DNA from: an uncultured Methylococcaceae bacterium
GTDB lineage: Bacteria; Pseudomonadota; Gammaproteobacteria; Methylococcales; Methylomonadaceae
Assembly: GCA_903927955.1 (NCBI GenBank)
Contig: CAIYOW010000076.1
Location: forward strand, 1 to 44,274
Direction of reading: 5' to 3'
DNA: 44,274 nucleotides
Shown: positions 1 through 9,011 of the stretch, piece by piece
Layout: each line of letters begins with the position of its first letter
Numbering within the stretch: position 1 is the stretch's first letter
The notes under the pieces: model-generated
What the model was told of the DNA's origin: nothing
The model's database searches: none
Seen by the model: the letters and a program-made list of their open reading frames with translations, nothing else
Made by a program: the position numbers and the translations under genes

Positions 1-137
1 AGGTAATTCAATTCGATGATCTGCCCGTCTTCCGGCAAGGGCAGCAGGGCGTTCAGGAAGTCTTTCAGCAACAGCGGGTGTTCGCCGAAGATTTTCTTGA
101 ACACCAGGTCGTTCTTGGGGTCTAGGTAGCGGGGCAT
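1..137 (-). CDS. Rpn family recombination-promoting nuclease / PD-(D/E)XK transposase-like protein, N-terminal part
   Basis: Only the first 45 codons are present; the gene runs off the left edge. The peptide begins MPRYLDPKNDLVFKKIFGEH and continues with a DFLNALLPL segment. This is the characteristic start of the Rpn / PF12784 family, in which the D of DxVFKxIFG is part of the nuclease region. Family members are PD-(D/E)XK-like DNA endonucleases, often mobile and multi-copy, linked to RecA-independent recombination and in some cases to phage defence. The start ATG (complement of 135-137) is the first Met of the motif, but I see no strong ribosome binding site ahead of it. The function of this copy cannot be judged from the fragment. 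Confidence 0.8.
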   Translation of the reverse strand, partial: MPRYLDPKNDLVFKKIFGEHPLLLKDFLNALLPLPEDGQIIELNY

Positions 138-421
138 GGGGGTGGCCTAGGGGAGATGGGGCTTTAAGATTATCAACAAATTCAATTATATCAAAAAAAC
201 CCAATCTCAATTAAACAACTCCCCTTGCGCTCCGGGCAACGGGCCGACAGTTTCTAGGGAGGTTTTTCGAGATGCCCTTAAATTTTACTTCATTAACGGT
301 AGCATCCACCCTTCTAATTAGGGAACATTAAAAAACGTCATTCTACAAAAACGACATATTTATGAATCAATAACTTAAAAATCTATTTTTCATGAAATCA
401 GTGGTTTTTTCGAGCTTCCCA
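138..421. other. AT-rich intergenic region, no gene seen
   Basis: These 284 bases lie between the start of the Rpn gene and the 3' end of the dehydrogenase gene, both on the minus strand. The stretch is markedly more AT-rich than its neighbours and holds no open frame of credible length. It should carry the promoter of the Rpn gene and the terminator of the speA-dehydrogenase unit, but I cannot point to a convincing example of either. Confidence 0.5.
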
Positions 422-1279
422 CTATTCCAGACGCTTTAGCCGATACAAAGCGGAAATGTCTTCTTCGCCAAAACCTTCAGCCATTAATTGCTGATATGCC
501 AATACCGTGGCATCGGTCAGTGGTAGCGGCAACCCTGCCTGTATAGCCATTGCTTGGCAAATTTTTAAATCTTTATGGTGTAAGGCCAGCTTGAAACCGG
601 GGGCAAACACGCCATTAGTCATGCTGGCACCACGGTGGTCTAGAAACCAATTGCCCGCCGCACCACCGGCAACCGCTTCCAGCACTTGTGCCATCGGCAA
701 CTGCTGTGCCGCTGCAAAAGCCAGTGCTTCGGTGACGGCCTGATTAATGCCCGCACACATCACTTGGTTGACCGCTTTAGCCGCTTGCCCCGTGCCGGTA
801 GGGCCAATGTGGATAATCCTTGCGGTCATCGCCTCAAGCACCAGCCGCACTTTTGCCAATGCTTGTGCATCGCCACCCACCATCATCGACAAGATGCCGT
901 TTTTGGCCCCTTCCACGCCACCGGACACAGGGGCATCCAAAAACGCCACTTGCCGTGTCGCCAATAACGCCGCTGCCTGCACAGCGGTTTCGCGACTGAC
1001 TGTTGACATATCCACCACCACTGCACCGGGCCTGATGCTTCCGGCGATAGCTTGCACTAACGACAATACATCGTTATCCGCCGATACGCACAACAGCACC
1101 ATGTCAACTTGGGCTGCCAATTGTTCCGGTTTTTCGTAAACCGCCACTGCGAAGGGTTGTGCAAAGTCGTGGGCTTTGGCGGTGGTACGGTTATAAACCG
1201 CCGCCAAATAGCCTGCTCTGGCAAGATTGGTCGCCATGCCTTGGCCCATTGCCCCCAACCCTATCATGCCTGCCCTCAT
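422..1279 (-). CDS. NAD(P)-dependent beta-hydroxyacid dehydrogenase (3-hydroxyisobutyrate dehydrogenase / glyoxylate reductase family)
   Basis: The 285-residue protein has the full family layout. A Rossmann glycine motif GLGAMGQG lies at residues 7-14, an NRTTAK segment follows the second beta strand, the substrate loop DAPVSGG is at about 115-121, and the helix GTGQAAKAVNQ carries the conserved catalytic Lys at about 168. The NRT...K segment is more typical of NADPH-using members. A longer frame opens 19 codons earlier at 1336, but that would overlap speA by 55 bases. The ATG at 1279 has a GGAGA motif 6 bases upstream and starts 2 bases after the speA stop, so it is chosen. Family substrates include 3-hydroxyisobutyrate, tartronate semialdehyde, glyoxylate and succinic semialdehyde. 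Sequence alone does not decide among them; coupling to speA makes an aldehyde-reducing role conceivable, which is inference. Confidence 0.85.
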   Translation of the reverse strand: MRAGMIGLGAMGQGMATNLARAGYLAAVYNRTTAKAHDFAQPFAVAVYEKPEQLAAQVDMVLLCVSADNDVLSLVQAIAGSIRPGAVVVDMSTVSRETAVQAAALLATRQVAFLDAPVSGGVEGAKNGILSMMVGGDAQALAKVRLVLEAMTARIIHIGPTGTGQAAKAVNQVMCAGINQAVTEALAFAAAQQLPMAQVLEAVAGGAAGNWFLDHRGASMTNGVFAPGFKLALHHKDLKICQAMAIQAGLPLPLTDATVLAYQQLMAEGFGEEDISALYRLKRLE

Positions 1280-1281
1280 GT

Positions 1282-3120
1282 TTATTTCTCCAAGTAAGTG
1301 TAAGCACCCAGGCCTGCCAACAATTCTTGCTCGCAAAACTGTTGTTGTGCCAAGCTCAGTGTACTGTTGGCCAGTTTTTCGCGGTAGGCAACCATCAATT
1401 CTGCACTGCTGATATGCACATAGTCGAGCAATTCGGAAACATCCTCGCCTTCTTGCAAATCATAGAAATGATAGCCCTGATCGTCGAGCTTAATGTTGAT
1501 GGAATGGGTATCACCAAACAGGTTGTGCATATCGCCCAAGATTTCCTGATACGCGCCGACCATAAAAAACCCGATCAAATAATGGTCGTCTTTGCTGATA
1601 CGATGGATAGGCAAGGTTTTTTCCAGATTTTGCCCTTCTATATATTGGTCAATACGCCCGTCCGAATCACAGGTCAAATCTTGGATGACGGCGCGGCAAG
1701 TGGGTTGTTCATTAAGACGGTGGATGGGCATGATGGGGAATATCTGGTCGATGCCCCATATATCGGGCAACGACTGGAACAGCGAGAAATTGCAGAATAT
1801 TTTGTCCGCCAACTTTTCATTCAGCTCTTGCAAAATCTCCGCTTCGCTTTGGTTGTTGGGGTTAAGCTGGCTGTGGATTTGCTGGCAAATGATGGCATAG
1901 CTGTTTTCTGCCTGCGCCAATTCGGTGATGCCCAGTTTGTCACGGGCAAATTTAGCGCGGGCTTCGGCCAGCAAAAAATGGGCATCATGATAGCCTTCCA
2001 CCAAATTATAAGCCTCCGGCAAGGGCTGTAATGCCGATTCGTTGCTGTACACCGATTCTATATCGGTGACATTGGTGATCAGCACGGCATGATGGGCGGT
2101 CAAGGCACGGCCCGATTCGGTGATAATATCGGGTTGCGGCACTTGTTTTTCGGCACAAATATCGGCAAAACTGCGGACAATATTATGGGCATATTCATCC
2201 AAGCTGTAGTTGATTGACGATTCGCGGCGCGAACGGCTGCCGTCGTAATCGACCCCTAGGCCGCCACCGGCATCGACCACTTTGATTTTTGCGCCTAAGC
2301 GGTGTAGTTCCACATAAAACTGCCCTGCTTCCTTAAGGGCAATTTTAATGTCGTGGATATTGGCAATTTGCGAACCCATGTGAAAATGCATCAGTTGCAA
2401 GCAATCCAGCAAATCAGCCTGTTTTAACCGCTCCAACAATTGCAGCACTTCATAGGCATGTAGCCCAAATTTGGATTTTTCCCCGCCGCTGTTTTGCCAT
2501 TTGCCAGCACTGATGCTAGACAAGCGCACCCGTAAACCCAAGCAAGGTTTGATGTCCAAACGGGCGGCCTCTTCAATAATCAGCTCCAATTCCAAGGGCT
2601 TTTCAATCACCAAATACAATTTTAGCCCCATTTGCTGGCCAATCAGAGCCAAACGGATATAGGCACGGTCTTTGTAGCCGTTACACACCACCACCCCGTG
2701 TTTAGACAAGGCCATAATGGCCAGCAACTCAGGTTTGCTGCCAGCCTCAAGGCCGATATTGTCAGCCGCCAAAATACCCTCCACCACTTGCCGTTGCTGG
2801 TTGACTTTAATAGGATAAACGGGCGTGTAATGGCCTTGGTAACCCAAATGGGCACAGGCTTTTTTAAAGGCGTGGTCCAAGCGGGTGACACGGTCTTTTA
2901 AAATATCGGTGAAGCGCACCAGCACCGGCAACGACAATTGCTTGTCTTTCAAAGACTCGGCAATTTCAAACAAATCCAACGCCACATCTTGGCCTTGGCT
3001 GGGCTGTACGCACACATGGCCGCTTGAATTAATGGAAAAATAGCCGTCGCCCCAGTTTTCTATGGCGTACAGTTGCGCGGATTGTGCCGTTGTCCAAGTT
3101 TTATCTGCAGTCAAATTCAT
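1282..3120 (-). CDS. speA: biosynthetic arginine decarboxylase
   Basis: A PLP-dependent fold-III decarboxylase that converts arginine to agmatine, the first step of agmatine-based putrescine and spermidine synthesis. The 612 residues are within the usual range for SpeA (about 630-660). Visible landmarks are YPIKVNQQ with the PLP-binding Lys105, GLEAGSKPEL, the GLRVRLSS...GGEKSKFGL stretch, and the phosphate-binding DAGGGLGVDYDGS motif. It is divergent from speE, with an 86-base shared intergenic region, and is followed after 2 bases by the dehydrogenase gene, so the two are probably cotranscribed and translationally coupled. No agmatinase or agmatine deiminase gene is in the window, so the route from agmatine to putrescine must be encoded elsewhere. 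Confidence 0.95.
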   Translation of the reverse strand: MNLTADKTWTTAQSAQLYAIENWGDGYFSINSSGHVCVQPSQGQDVALDLFEIAESLKDKQLSLPVLVRFTDILKDRVTRLDHAFKKACAHLGYQGHYTPVYPIKVNQQRQVVEGILAADNIGLEAGSKPELLAIMALSKHGVVVCNGYKDRAYIRLALIGQQMGLKLYLVIEKPLELELIIEEAARLDIKPCLGLRVRLSSISAGKWQNSGGEKSKFGLHAYEVLQLLERLKQADLLDCLQLMHFHMGSQIANIHDIKIALKEAGQFYVELHRLGAKIKVVDAGGGLGVDYDGSRSRRESSINYSLDEYAHNIVRSFADICAEKQVPQPDIITESGRALTAHHAVLITNVTDIESVYSNESALQPLPEAYNLVEGYHDAHFLLAEARAKFARDKLGITELAQAENSYAIICQQIHSQLNPNNQSEAEILQELNEKLADKIFCNFSLFQSLPDIWGIDQIFPIMPIHRLNEQPTCRAVIQDLTCDSDGRIDQYIEGQNLEKTLPIHRISKDDHYLIGFFMVGAYQEILGDMHNLFGDTHSINIKLDDQGYHFYDLQEGEDVSELLDYVHISSAELMVAYREKLANSTLSLAQQQFCEQELLAGLGAYTYLEK

Positions 3121-3161
3121 GTTCCACTCGGTATTTATGCCAAAATTAGGGCAAATTCTAA

Positions 3162-3167
3162 TATAAT
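3162..3167 (+). promoter_or_regulatory. candidate -10 box for speE
   Basis: A perfect TATAAT lies 40 bases before the speE start, inside the 86-base divergent speA-speE region. No hexamer close to TTGACA is found 16-18 bases upstream, so the promoter is either weak or activator dependent. This is a candidate only. Confidence 0.4.
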
Positions 3168-3206
3168 GGCTTTTTATTTATCCGTTTATTTTTCTGGAAC
3201 CCCATC

Positions 3207-4055
3207 ATGAACCCATCCGAATGGTTCACCGAGCAAGTACCCGGTGCCGAATCTGCATTTTCCCTAAAAATCAAGAAAAAATTGCACGAGGAACAATCCC
3301 CGTTCCAATTTCTGGAAATTTATGAGACCGAAACCTTCGGCAACTTGATGGTGATTGACGGCTGCACCATGGTGTCCACCCGCGACAATTTTTTTTACCA
3401 TGAAATGATGAGCCACCCTGCCGTGTTCAGCCACCCTGACCCTAAACGGGTTTGGATTATCGGTGGCGGCGATTGCGGCACGCTAAAAGAAGTATTAAAA
3501 CATGGCAATGTTGAGCACGCAGTGCAAATAGACATTGATGAACGGGTCACCCGTTTGGCGGAAATTTATTTCCCTGAATTGTGCGAATCCAATAACGACC
3601 CGCGTGCCGAATTAAAATTTATTGACGGTATCAAATGGGTCAAAGATGCTGCTCCTAATTCTGTTGATATTATCATTGTTGACAGCACCGATCCGGTCGG
3701 CCCTGCAGAAGGTTTGTTTGGCGAAGCTTTTTATCGTGATTGTTTCAATTGCTTGTCAGAAAACGGTATATTGGTACAGCAAAGCGAATCGGCCTTGTTC
3801 CATCTTAAACTGATTGGTGAAATGCGGGCCGCTATGGGCAATTCCGGTTTAAGCCATTTGCAGACCTTATTTTTTCCGCAATGTTTGTACCCGTCGGGTT
3901 GGTGGAGCGCCACGTTGGCGGCAAAAAACCCATTGCCTGTCTTTAGGGAACAAGATTGCCTTGATAAAGCCTTCGATACTGTTTATTACAATGCCGATAT
4001 CCATAAAGCGGCAATGGCGCAACCGGAATTCTTTAAAAAGGCCTTTTCATTATAA
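3207..4055 (+). CDS. speE: spermidine synthase (polyamine aminopropyltransferase)
   Basis: The 282-residue protein transfers the aminopropyl group of decarboxylated S-adenosylmethionine to putrescine. It shows the family nucleotide motif IIGGGDCGTLKEVLKH (residues 84-99), the acidic residues of the VQIDIDERV strand, and the active-site segment IIIVDSTDPVGPAEGLF. Length and N-terminal beta-barrel region match the bacterial SpeE group. The gene is divergent from speA, which supports a shared polyamine role. Its TAA stop is directly followed by the ATG of the MarR-type gene, so the two are coupled. No speD (SAM decarboxylase) is present in the window. Confidence 0.95.
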   Translation: MNPSEWFTEQVPGAESAFSLKIKKKLHEEQSPFQFLEIYETETFGNLMVIDGCTMVSTRDNFFYHEMMSHPAVFSHPDPKRVWIIGGGDCGTLKEVLKHGNVEHAVQIDIDERVTRLAEIYFPELCESNNDPRAELKFIDGIKWVKDAAPNSVDIIIVDSTDPVGPAEGLFGEAFYRDCFNCLSENGILVQQSESALFHLKLIGEMRAAMGNSGLSHLQTLFFPQCLYPSGWWSATLAAKNPLPVFREQDCLDKAFDTVYYNADIHKAAMAQPEFFKKAFSL

Positions 4056-4625
4056 ATGGACGTATTGCTGACCTTTAGGCTTATTGAGCGCATTAGCAAC
4101 CTGCTGCGCTCGGAAGAGCGTAAAAAATTTGCCGCTCTTGGCTTACATCCCGTGCATATCCAAGTTTTGGAATATTTGGCGGTTTGTAACCGCTTTAGCG
4201 ACACCCCAGCATCGGTGGCGGAATATTTGGGCTTGACTAAAGGCACAATATCGCAATCGATACAGGTGCTGGCACGCAAAGGCTATCTGACCAAAAACCC
4301 AGATAGCGAAGATGGCCGCGTCGTCCATTTGGCCTTATCCGCCGCTGGCGCAAAACTGCTGCATGATACCAAGCCTTTGGATGTCTTTAAAATGGCGGAA
4401 CAAGCATTGGCCCAACAAGAGTTTAGCCATATCGACGCGGCTCTTGGCGCTATCTTGGCTGAACTGCAAAAGGCCAATAATGCCAAAAGTTTTGGTGTCT
4501 GCCATAGCTGCGTCAATTTTATTGTCCATGATGATGCTTATTTGTGCAACCTCACCCAATTGCCGCTAAGCGCTACAGATTCACAGCAAATATGCCGTGA
4601 ACATGTTTTAATGCCGAACGCCTGA
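4056..4625 (+). CDS. MarR-type winged helix regulator with a C-terminal cysteine cluster
   Basis: The 189-residue protein has a MarR-like winged-helix core at about residues 5-135. It includes the recognition-helix segment SVAEYLGLTKGTISQSIQVL (53-72) and the wing KNPDSEDGRVVHLAL (80-94) with the DxR motif typical of MarR. After the dimerisation helix comes an extra tail of about 45 residues with Cys149, Cys152, Cys164 and Cys180 plus His183, arranged C-x2-C-x11-C-x15-C. Ordinary MarR proteins (about 140-150 residues) lack this. The tail could bind a metal or Fe-S cluster or act as a thiol redox switch, which is inference. The start is the ATG immediately after the speE stop, so it is translated from the same message and may sense polyamine or redox state. 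Confidence 0.85.
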   Translation: MDVLLTFRLIERISNLLRSEERKKFAALGLHPVHIQVLEYLAVCNRFSDTPASVAEYLGLTKGTISQSIQVLARKGYLTKNPDSEDGRVVHLALSAAGAKLLHDTKPLDVFKMAEQALAQQEFSHIDAALGAILAELQKANNAKSFGVCHSCVNFIVHDDAYLCNLTQLPLSATDSQQICREHVLMPNA

Positions 4626-4685
4626 CCCAGCCAACCGTTACTTGAGCGTTTGCTGTTTTCCGATACCCCAACCAGAGAGCCCGAC

Positions 4686-4967
4686 ATGTTTGACCCTAAA
4701 TCGATTGATGATATTGCCAACCGTTTAGCCGGTGCAATCCCGCCCGGATTAAACCATTTAAAAGAAGATATGGAAAAAAACTTCCATGCCATTTTACAAA
4801 GTGCATTAGCCAAACTGGATTTGGTGACCCGCGAAGAATTTGAAGTGCAAAAACTGGTGTTGGCCAAAACCCGTTCTAAACTGGAAGAATTAGAAAAACG
4901 CGTCGCCCAAATGGAACAAAACATCACCGAAGACCAGCCACCCAGTGACCCACAAGTCGAACTGTAA
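4686..4967 (+). CDS. ubiK: ubiquinone biosynthesis accessory factor UbiK (BMFP family)
   Basis: A short (93-residue) protein of the BMFP/YqiC family. It begins MFDPKSIDDIANRLAGAIPP, then has an amphipathic region, and ends in a coiled coil at about residues 50-80 (REEFEVQKLVLAKTRSKLEE and onward) with an acidic tail. UbiK assists the soluble Ubi complex in aerobic ubiquinone synthesis and associates with UbiJ and lipid. The frame is open further upstream to 4650, but the ATG at 4686 has a GAGAG motif at suitable distance and begins exactly at the family's conserved N-terminus. The gene sits 60 bases after the MarR-type gene and 58 before comM; the pairing with comM/yifB is common in gammaproteobacteria. 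Confidence 0.9.
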   Translation: MFDPKSIDDIANRLAGAIPPGLNHLKEDMEKNFHAILQSALAKLDLVTREEFEVQKLVLAKTRSKLEELEKRVAQMEQNITEDQPPSDPQVEL

Positions 4968-5025
4968 TGGTTTTGATGGTGCAGCGGCCCAACACGGCTG
5001 ATGGCTGTCGTCCTATTAGACAACG

Positions 5026-6537
5026 ATGCCGTTAGCGGTGCTGTTCAGCCGTGGGCGTTCCGGCATTGCCGCGCCATTGGTGACAGTTGAAGTGCATGTC
5101 GCCAATGGCCTGCCCGCCCTATCCATTGTTGGCCTACCAGAAGCAGCCGTTAAAGAAAGCAAAGACCGCGTCCGTGGTGCCATCATCAATGCCCATTTTG
5201 AATTTCCGGCCCAGCGTATCACCGTTAATCTTGCCCCAGCGGATTTGCCCAAAGAAGGTGGTCGCTACGACTTGGCGATTGCCTTGGGCATACTGGCCGC
5301 TTCAGGGCAGATCAGCAACCAGCAGCTAGACCAGTACGAATGTGTCGGCGAGTTGTCATTGAGCGGCGCATTGCGCCCGATTGTCGGCGTGTTGCCGGTG
5401 GCCCTGCAAGCCCGTGACCACGGACGCAAGCTGATTTTGCCGAGGCAAAATGTTGCCGAAGCGGCTTTGGTCAGTGGCATAGAAATTATCCCCGCCAACC
5501 ATTTATTGGAAGTTTGCGCGCATCTGTGCGGGCAACAGCCGATTCCTATTGAACACCAGCATATTGCCAACCAAGAACACCATCCTGACTTGGATTTTGC
5601 TGATGTGCAAGGGCAATACCATGTCAAACGCGCGTGTGAAATTGCCGCTGCCGGAGCGCACAACTTATTGCTGATTGGCCCGCCAGGCACGGGCAAATCC
5701 ATGATTGCCTCGCGCTTGCCAACCATCCTGCCAAAACTGACCGAACAACAGGCGCAAGAAACCGCTGCCATTGCTTCCATCAGTGACCAAGGCTTGGATG
5801 TTGGCAACTGGCTAAGGCCGCCTTATCGGGCACCGCACCATAGCGCTTCCGCCGCCGCACTGGTGGGCGGTGGCAGCAACCCGCGTCCAGGCGAAATATC
5901 ACTGGCCCATAACGGCACGTTATTTTTGGATGAACTGCCCGAATTTGACCGCAAGGTGTTGGAAGTGCTGCGCGAACCCTTGGAAACCGGACACATCACC
6001 ATTTCCAGGGCGGCACGGCAAACCGACTTCCCCGCCCGCTTCCAGCTGATAGCAGCGATGAACCCCTGCCCGTGCGGCTATTTGGGCGATGCCTCTGGAC
6101 GTTGCCATTGCACTGCCGAGCAAGTGGCGCGCTATCGGGCAAAAATATCCGGCCCGTTGCTGGACAGGATAGACATGCATTTGGAAGTGCCGCGCGTCAG
6201 CCATGAAATTTTACGCAAAGGTTCGCCCGACGGCGAAGAATCCAGCACCCAAATCCGCCAACGGGTGGTTGCTGCGCGTAACCTTGCCTTGGCAAGGGCG
6301 GGCAAGGCCAACGCGCTGTTGTCCGCTAAAGAGGTCAAACAGTTTTGCGGCTTGTCAGAATCAGGGCACCAACTGCTGGAGCAGGCAATGGACAAATTTG
6401 GCTTATCCAACCGAGCTTATCACCGTATTTTAAAGCTGGCGCGCACTATTGCCGATTTGGCCGGTTGCGAGTCGATAGGGCTGGTGCATTTGGGCGAGGC
6501 CATCGGCTACCGCAAACTTGACCGGCAAAGCCAGTAA
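5026..6537 (+). CDS. comM: YifB/ComM family Mg-chelatase-like AAA+ ATPase
   Basis: The 503 residues match ComM/YifB in length and order. An N-terminal ChlI-like domain (VEVHVANGLPALSIVGLPEA, residues 21-40) is followed by an AAA+ core with Walker A GPPGTGKS near residue 219, Walker B LFLDELPEF near 303, and the family signature MNPCPCGYLGD followed by a further CHC. A C-terminal Mg-chelatase helical domain closes the protein. In naturally competent bacteria ComM is a hexameric helicase that promotes branch migration when incoming DNA is integrated; the gene is also widespread in non-competent species. The ATG at 5026 gives the conserved family N-terminus. No competence gene lies nearby, so a transformation role is only possible. 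Confidence 0.95.
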   Translation: MPLAVLFSRGRSGIAAPLVTVEVHVANGLPALSIVGLPEAAVKESKDRVRGAIINAHFEFPAQRITVNLAPADLPKEGGRYDLAIALGILAASGQISNQQLDQYECVGELSLSGALRPIVGVLPVALQARDHGRKLILPRQNVAEAALVSGIEIIPANHLLEVCAHLCGQQPIPIEHQHIANQEHHPDLDFADVQGQYHVKRACEIAAAGAHNLLLIGPPGTGKSMIASRLPTILPKLTEQQAQETAAIASISDQGLDVGNWLRPPYRAPHHSASAAALVGGGSNPRPGEISLAHNGTLFLDELPEFDRKVLEVLREPLETGHITISRAARQTDFPARFQLIAAMNPCPCGYLGDASGRCHCTAEQVARYRAKISGPLLDRIDMHLEVPRVSHEILRKGSPDGEESSTQIRQRVVAARNLALARAGKANALLSAKEVKQFCGLSESGHQLLEQAMDKFGLSNRAYHRILKLARTIADLAGCESIGLVHLGEAIGYRKLDRQSQ

Positions 6538-6581
6538 AATCAATTGCCCTAACGGCTATTAGCGTAAATTTCACGTTCAGG

Positions 6582-6587
6582 TATAAT
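6582..6587 (+). promoter_or_regulatory. candidate -10 box for the miaB operon
   Basis: TATAAT lies 82 bases ahead of the miaB ATG in the 131-base gap after comM. The hexamer 17 bases upstream (TTAGCG, 6559-6564) matches the -35 consensus at three positions only. It is the best candidate for the start of the miaB-ybeZ-ybeY-corC transcript. Confidence 0.4.
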
Positions 6588-6668
6588 GAAATGCAATGGC
6601 GGATACGCTTGCTAATAAATTTTGCCTGAAAATCGGCACAATTTAGTTTAAAAACACTTAACGGAACT

Positions 6669-8024
6669 ATGGCACAAAAACTTTATATTCAAACCAATGG
6701 CTGTCAGATGAACGAATACGACTCTGACAAAATGCGTGATGTGTTACATGCTTCGCACGGTTTTGAATTGATCGACGACCCCAAGCTAGCCGATGTGCTG
6801 CTGCTCAACACCTGCTCTATCCGCGAAAAAGCCCAAGAAAAGGTCTTTTCGGCACTGGGGCAATGGCGCATTATTAAAGAAAAACGCCCAAATGTGATTA
6901 TTGGCGTGGGCGGCTGTGTCGCCAGCCAAGAAGGCGCGGATATACAAAAGCGCGCGCCTTTTGTTGATATGGTGTTCGGCCCTCAAACCCTGCACCGCTT
7001 GCCGCAATTGCTTGACCAAGTGCGTGACAAACACCGCCCCGTGGTCGATATTTCGTTCCCTGAAATCGAAAAATTTGATGCTATGCCGGAACCCCGTGCC
7101 GAAGGCCCCAAAGCCTTTGTGTCGGTGATGGAAGGTTGCAGCAAATATTGCAGCTTTTGTGTGGTGCCTTACACGCGCGGCGAAGAAATCAGCCGGCCCT
7201 TAGATGATGTGTTGGCGGAGATAACCGCCTTGGCCCAGCAAGGTGTGCGTGAAGTCAACCTGCTTGGGCAAAATGTCAATGCCTACCGTGGCATGATGGA
7301 AGATGGTGACATTGCCGATTTTGCCCTGCTGTTGCATTATGTCGCCGCCATTGACGGCATCGGTCGCATCCGTTTCACCACCTCGCATCCGGTGGAATTT
7401 ACCGACAGCCTGATTGAAGCGTTTGCCGAAATACCGCAATTGGTCAACCATTTGCATTTGCCAGTGCAAAGCGGTTCGGACAGCATCCTTAAAAAAATGA
7501 AACGCGGTCACAGCCAAGCCGATTATCTCGAAATAATTAGAAAATTACGCTTAGTACGCCCCGATATTTGCCTATCTTCTGATTTTATCATTGGTTTTCC
7601 GGGTGAAACTGATGAAGAATTTGAACAAACCCTATCATTTGTTGAAAAAATAGGGTTCGACTTATCTTTCAGCTTTATCTACAGCCCCCGTCCCGGCACA
7701 CCCGCTGCCGAGTTGCCGGACACCGTACCTATGGCGGTCAAAAAACAACGGCTGGAACGCTTCCAAAACCTTGTCAACGGCATGGCGGCAGCAATTGCCC
7801 AAAGCATGATCGATACGGTGCAAACGGTACTGGTGGAAGGGCCGTCCAAAAAGAACCCACTGCAAATGCAGGGCCGCACCGAAAATAACCGGGTGGTCAA
7901 TTTTATTGGCCACCCACGGCTTGCCGGGCAATTTGTCGATGTGCTGATCACCGAAGCCCAGCCCAACTCATTGCGCGGGCGCATGATATTAGCCGATGCC
8001 GCACAACTAACCGCCCAGCAATAA
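6669..8024 (+). CDS. miaB: tRNA-2-methylthio-N6-dimethylallyladenosine synthase MiaB
   Basis: A radical-SAM methylthiotransferase that converts i6A37 to ms2i6A37 in tRNAs reading UNN codons. The 451-residue protein has the N-terminal UPF0004 domain with Cys12, Cys49 and a third Cys in GVGGCV, which together bind the auxiliary Fe-S cluster. The radical-SAM motif C-x3-C-x2-C follows at residues 157-164 (GCSKYCSFC), then the SHPVEF and [10 protein letters not shown] segments, and a C-terminal TRAM domain from about residue 380. It heads the conserved miaB-ybeZ-ybeY-corC set and is 9 bases from ybeZ. Confidence 0.97.
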   Translation: MAQKLYIQTNGCQMNEYDSDKMRDVLHASHGFELIDDPKLADVLLLNTCSIREKAQEKVFSALGQWRIIKEKRPNVIIGVGGCVASQEGADIQKRAPFVDMVFGPQTLHRLPQLLDQVRDKHRPVVDISFPEIEKFDAMPEPRAEGPKAFVSVMEGCSKYCSFCVVPYTRGEEISRPLDDVLAEITALAQQGVREVNLLGQNVNAYRGMMEDGDIADFALLLHYVAAIDGIGRIRFTTSHPVEFTDSLIEAFAEIPQLVNHLHLPVQSGSDSILKKMKRGHSQADYLEIIRKLRLVRPDICLSSDFIIGFPGETDEEFEQTLSFVEKIGFDLSFSFIYSPRPGTPAAELPDTVPMAVKKQRLERFQNLVNGMAAAIAQSMIDTVQTVLVEGPSKKNPLQMQGRTENNRVVNFIGHPRLAGQFVDVLITEAQPNSLRGRMILADAAQLTAQQ

Positions 8025-8033
8025 AGCATCATC

Positions 8034-9011
8034 ATGATTTCACAGGAAATAGCTTTAATTCCCGACGACAACCACCGGTTATCTAATTTTTGCGGCCAAC
8101 TTGACAGCCATTTGCGCCAAATAGAAATCCGCTTGCAGGTGGAGATTGCCAACCGTGGCAATCAGTTTAAAGTGACCGGACTAGACCCGGCCGTTAAGGC
8201 CGCTTGTGTGGTGATGCAAAAACTGTTCGACAGCACCGCCCAAGAGCAACTGACCGCAGAAGCCATTCACCTTGCCATGCAAGATGCCTCGATTGAACAA
8301 CTGCTTAATGATGCCCCCCCGGACAATAGCCCCTCCCTGGTATCGATCAAAACCAAGTTTGGGCTGATTAAAGGCCGTGGCCCCAACCAGCAGGAATACC
8401 TTAAAAAAATTATGTCCCACGACATTAATTTTGGTGTCGGGCCGGCCGGTACCGGTAAGACTTATCTGGCAGTGGCCTGTGCCATAGAAGCTTTACAGAC
8501 CGAGCGGGTCAGAAAAATTATTTTGGTGCGCCCTGCCGTTGAGGCTGGCGAAAAACTGGGCTTTTTGCCGGGCGATATGGCGCAAAAAGTCGATCCGTAT
8601 TTGCGCCCCCTGTATGATGCCCTGTACGAAATGCTGGGCTTTGAGCGGGTGGAAAAAATGATTGACCGTGGCATTATTGAGGTGGCGCCATTGGCGTTCA
8701 TGCGCGGGCGCACTTTAAACGATGCCTTTATCATCTTAGATGAAGCGCAAAACACCACGGTCGAACAAATTAAAATGTTCCTGACCCGCGTCGGTTTCGG
8801 CTCAACCGCTGTGGTCACCGGCGATGTCACACAAATTGACTTGCCCAACGAAAAAATGTCCGGGCTACGCCATGTGCTGGAAGTGCTAAAAGACATTGAA
8901 GGCATCAGCTTCACCTTCTTTAATGCCCGTGATGTCGTCCGCCACCCGCTTGTGCAGCGTATCGTGCTGGCCTATGAAGCCTACGAACAATCGGCAAAAT
9001 CCGCCTTATGA
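8034..9011 (+). CDS. ybeZ: PhoH-like ATPase (YbeZ)
   Basis: A 325-residue PhoH family protein with Walker A GPAGTGKTY near residues 137-145, the IILVRPAVEAGEKLGFLPGD segment, and Walker B-like FIILDEAQNTT. The N-terminal 60-70 residues resemble a KH-like single-strand nucleic acid module, as usual for YbeZ. The protein works with YbeY in RNA and ribosome metabolism and is an NTPase with probable RNA helicase activity in some relatives. Its TGA stop overlaps the ybeY ATG by 4 bases (ATGA), which indicates translational coupling. Confidence 0.95.
   Translation: MISQEIALIPDDNHRLSNFCGQLDSHLRQIEIRLQVEIANRGNQFKVTGLDPAVKAACVVMQKLFDSTAQEQLTAEAIHLAMQDASIEQLLNDAPPDNSPSLVSIKTKFGLIKGRGPNQQEYLKKIMSHDINFGVGPAGTGKTYLAVACAIEALQTERVRKIILVRPAVEAGEKLGFLPGDMAQKVDPYLRPLYDALYEMLGFERVEKMIDRGIIEVAPLAFMRGRTLNDAFIILDEAQNTTVEQIKMFLTRVGFGSTAVVTGDVTQIDLPNEKMSGLRHVLEVLKDIEGISFTFFNARDVVRHPLVQRIVLAYEAYEQSAKSAL

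Noticed and set aside
1280-1336. Dehydrogenase start at 1336
   Set aside because: It would overlap speA by 55 bases; the ATG at 1279 has a GGAGA site and begins directly at the Rossmann motif.
1159-2031. A 290-codon plus-strand open frame across the dehydrogenase-speA junction
   Set aside because: It is antisense to the C-terminal coding region of speA and the start of the dehydrogenase gene, both unmistakable proteins.
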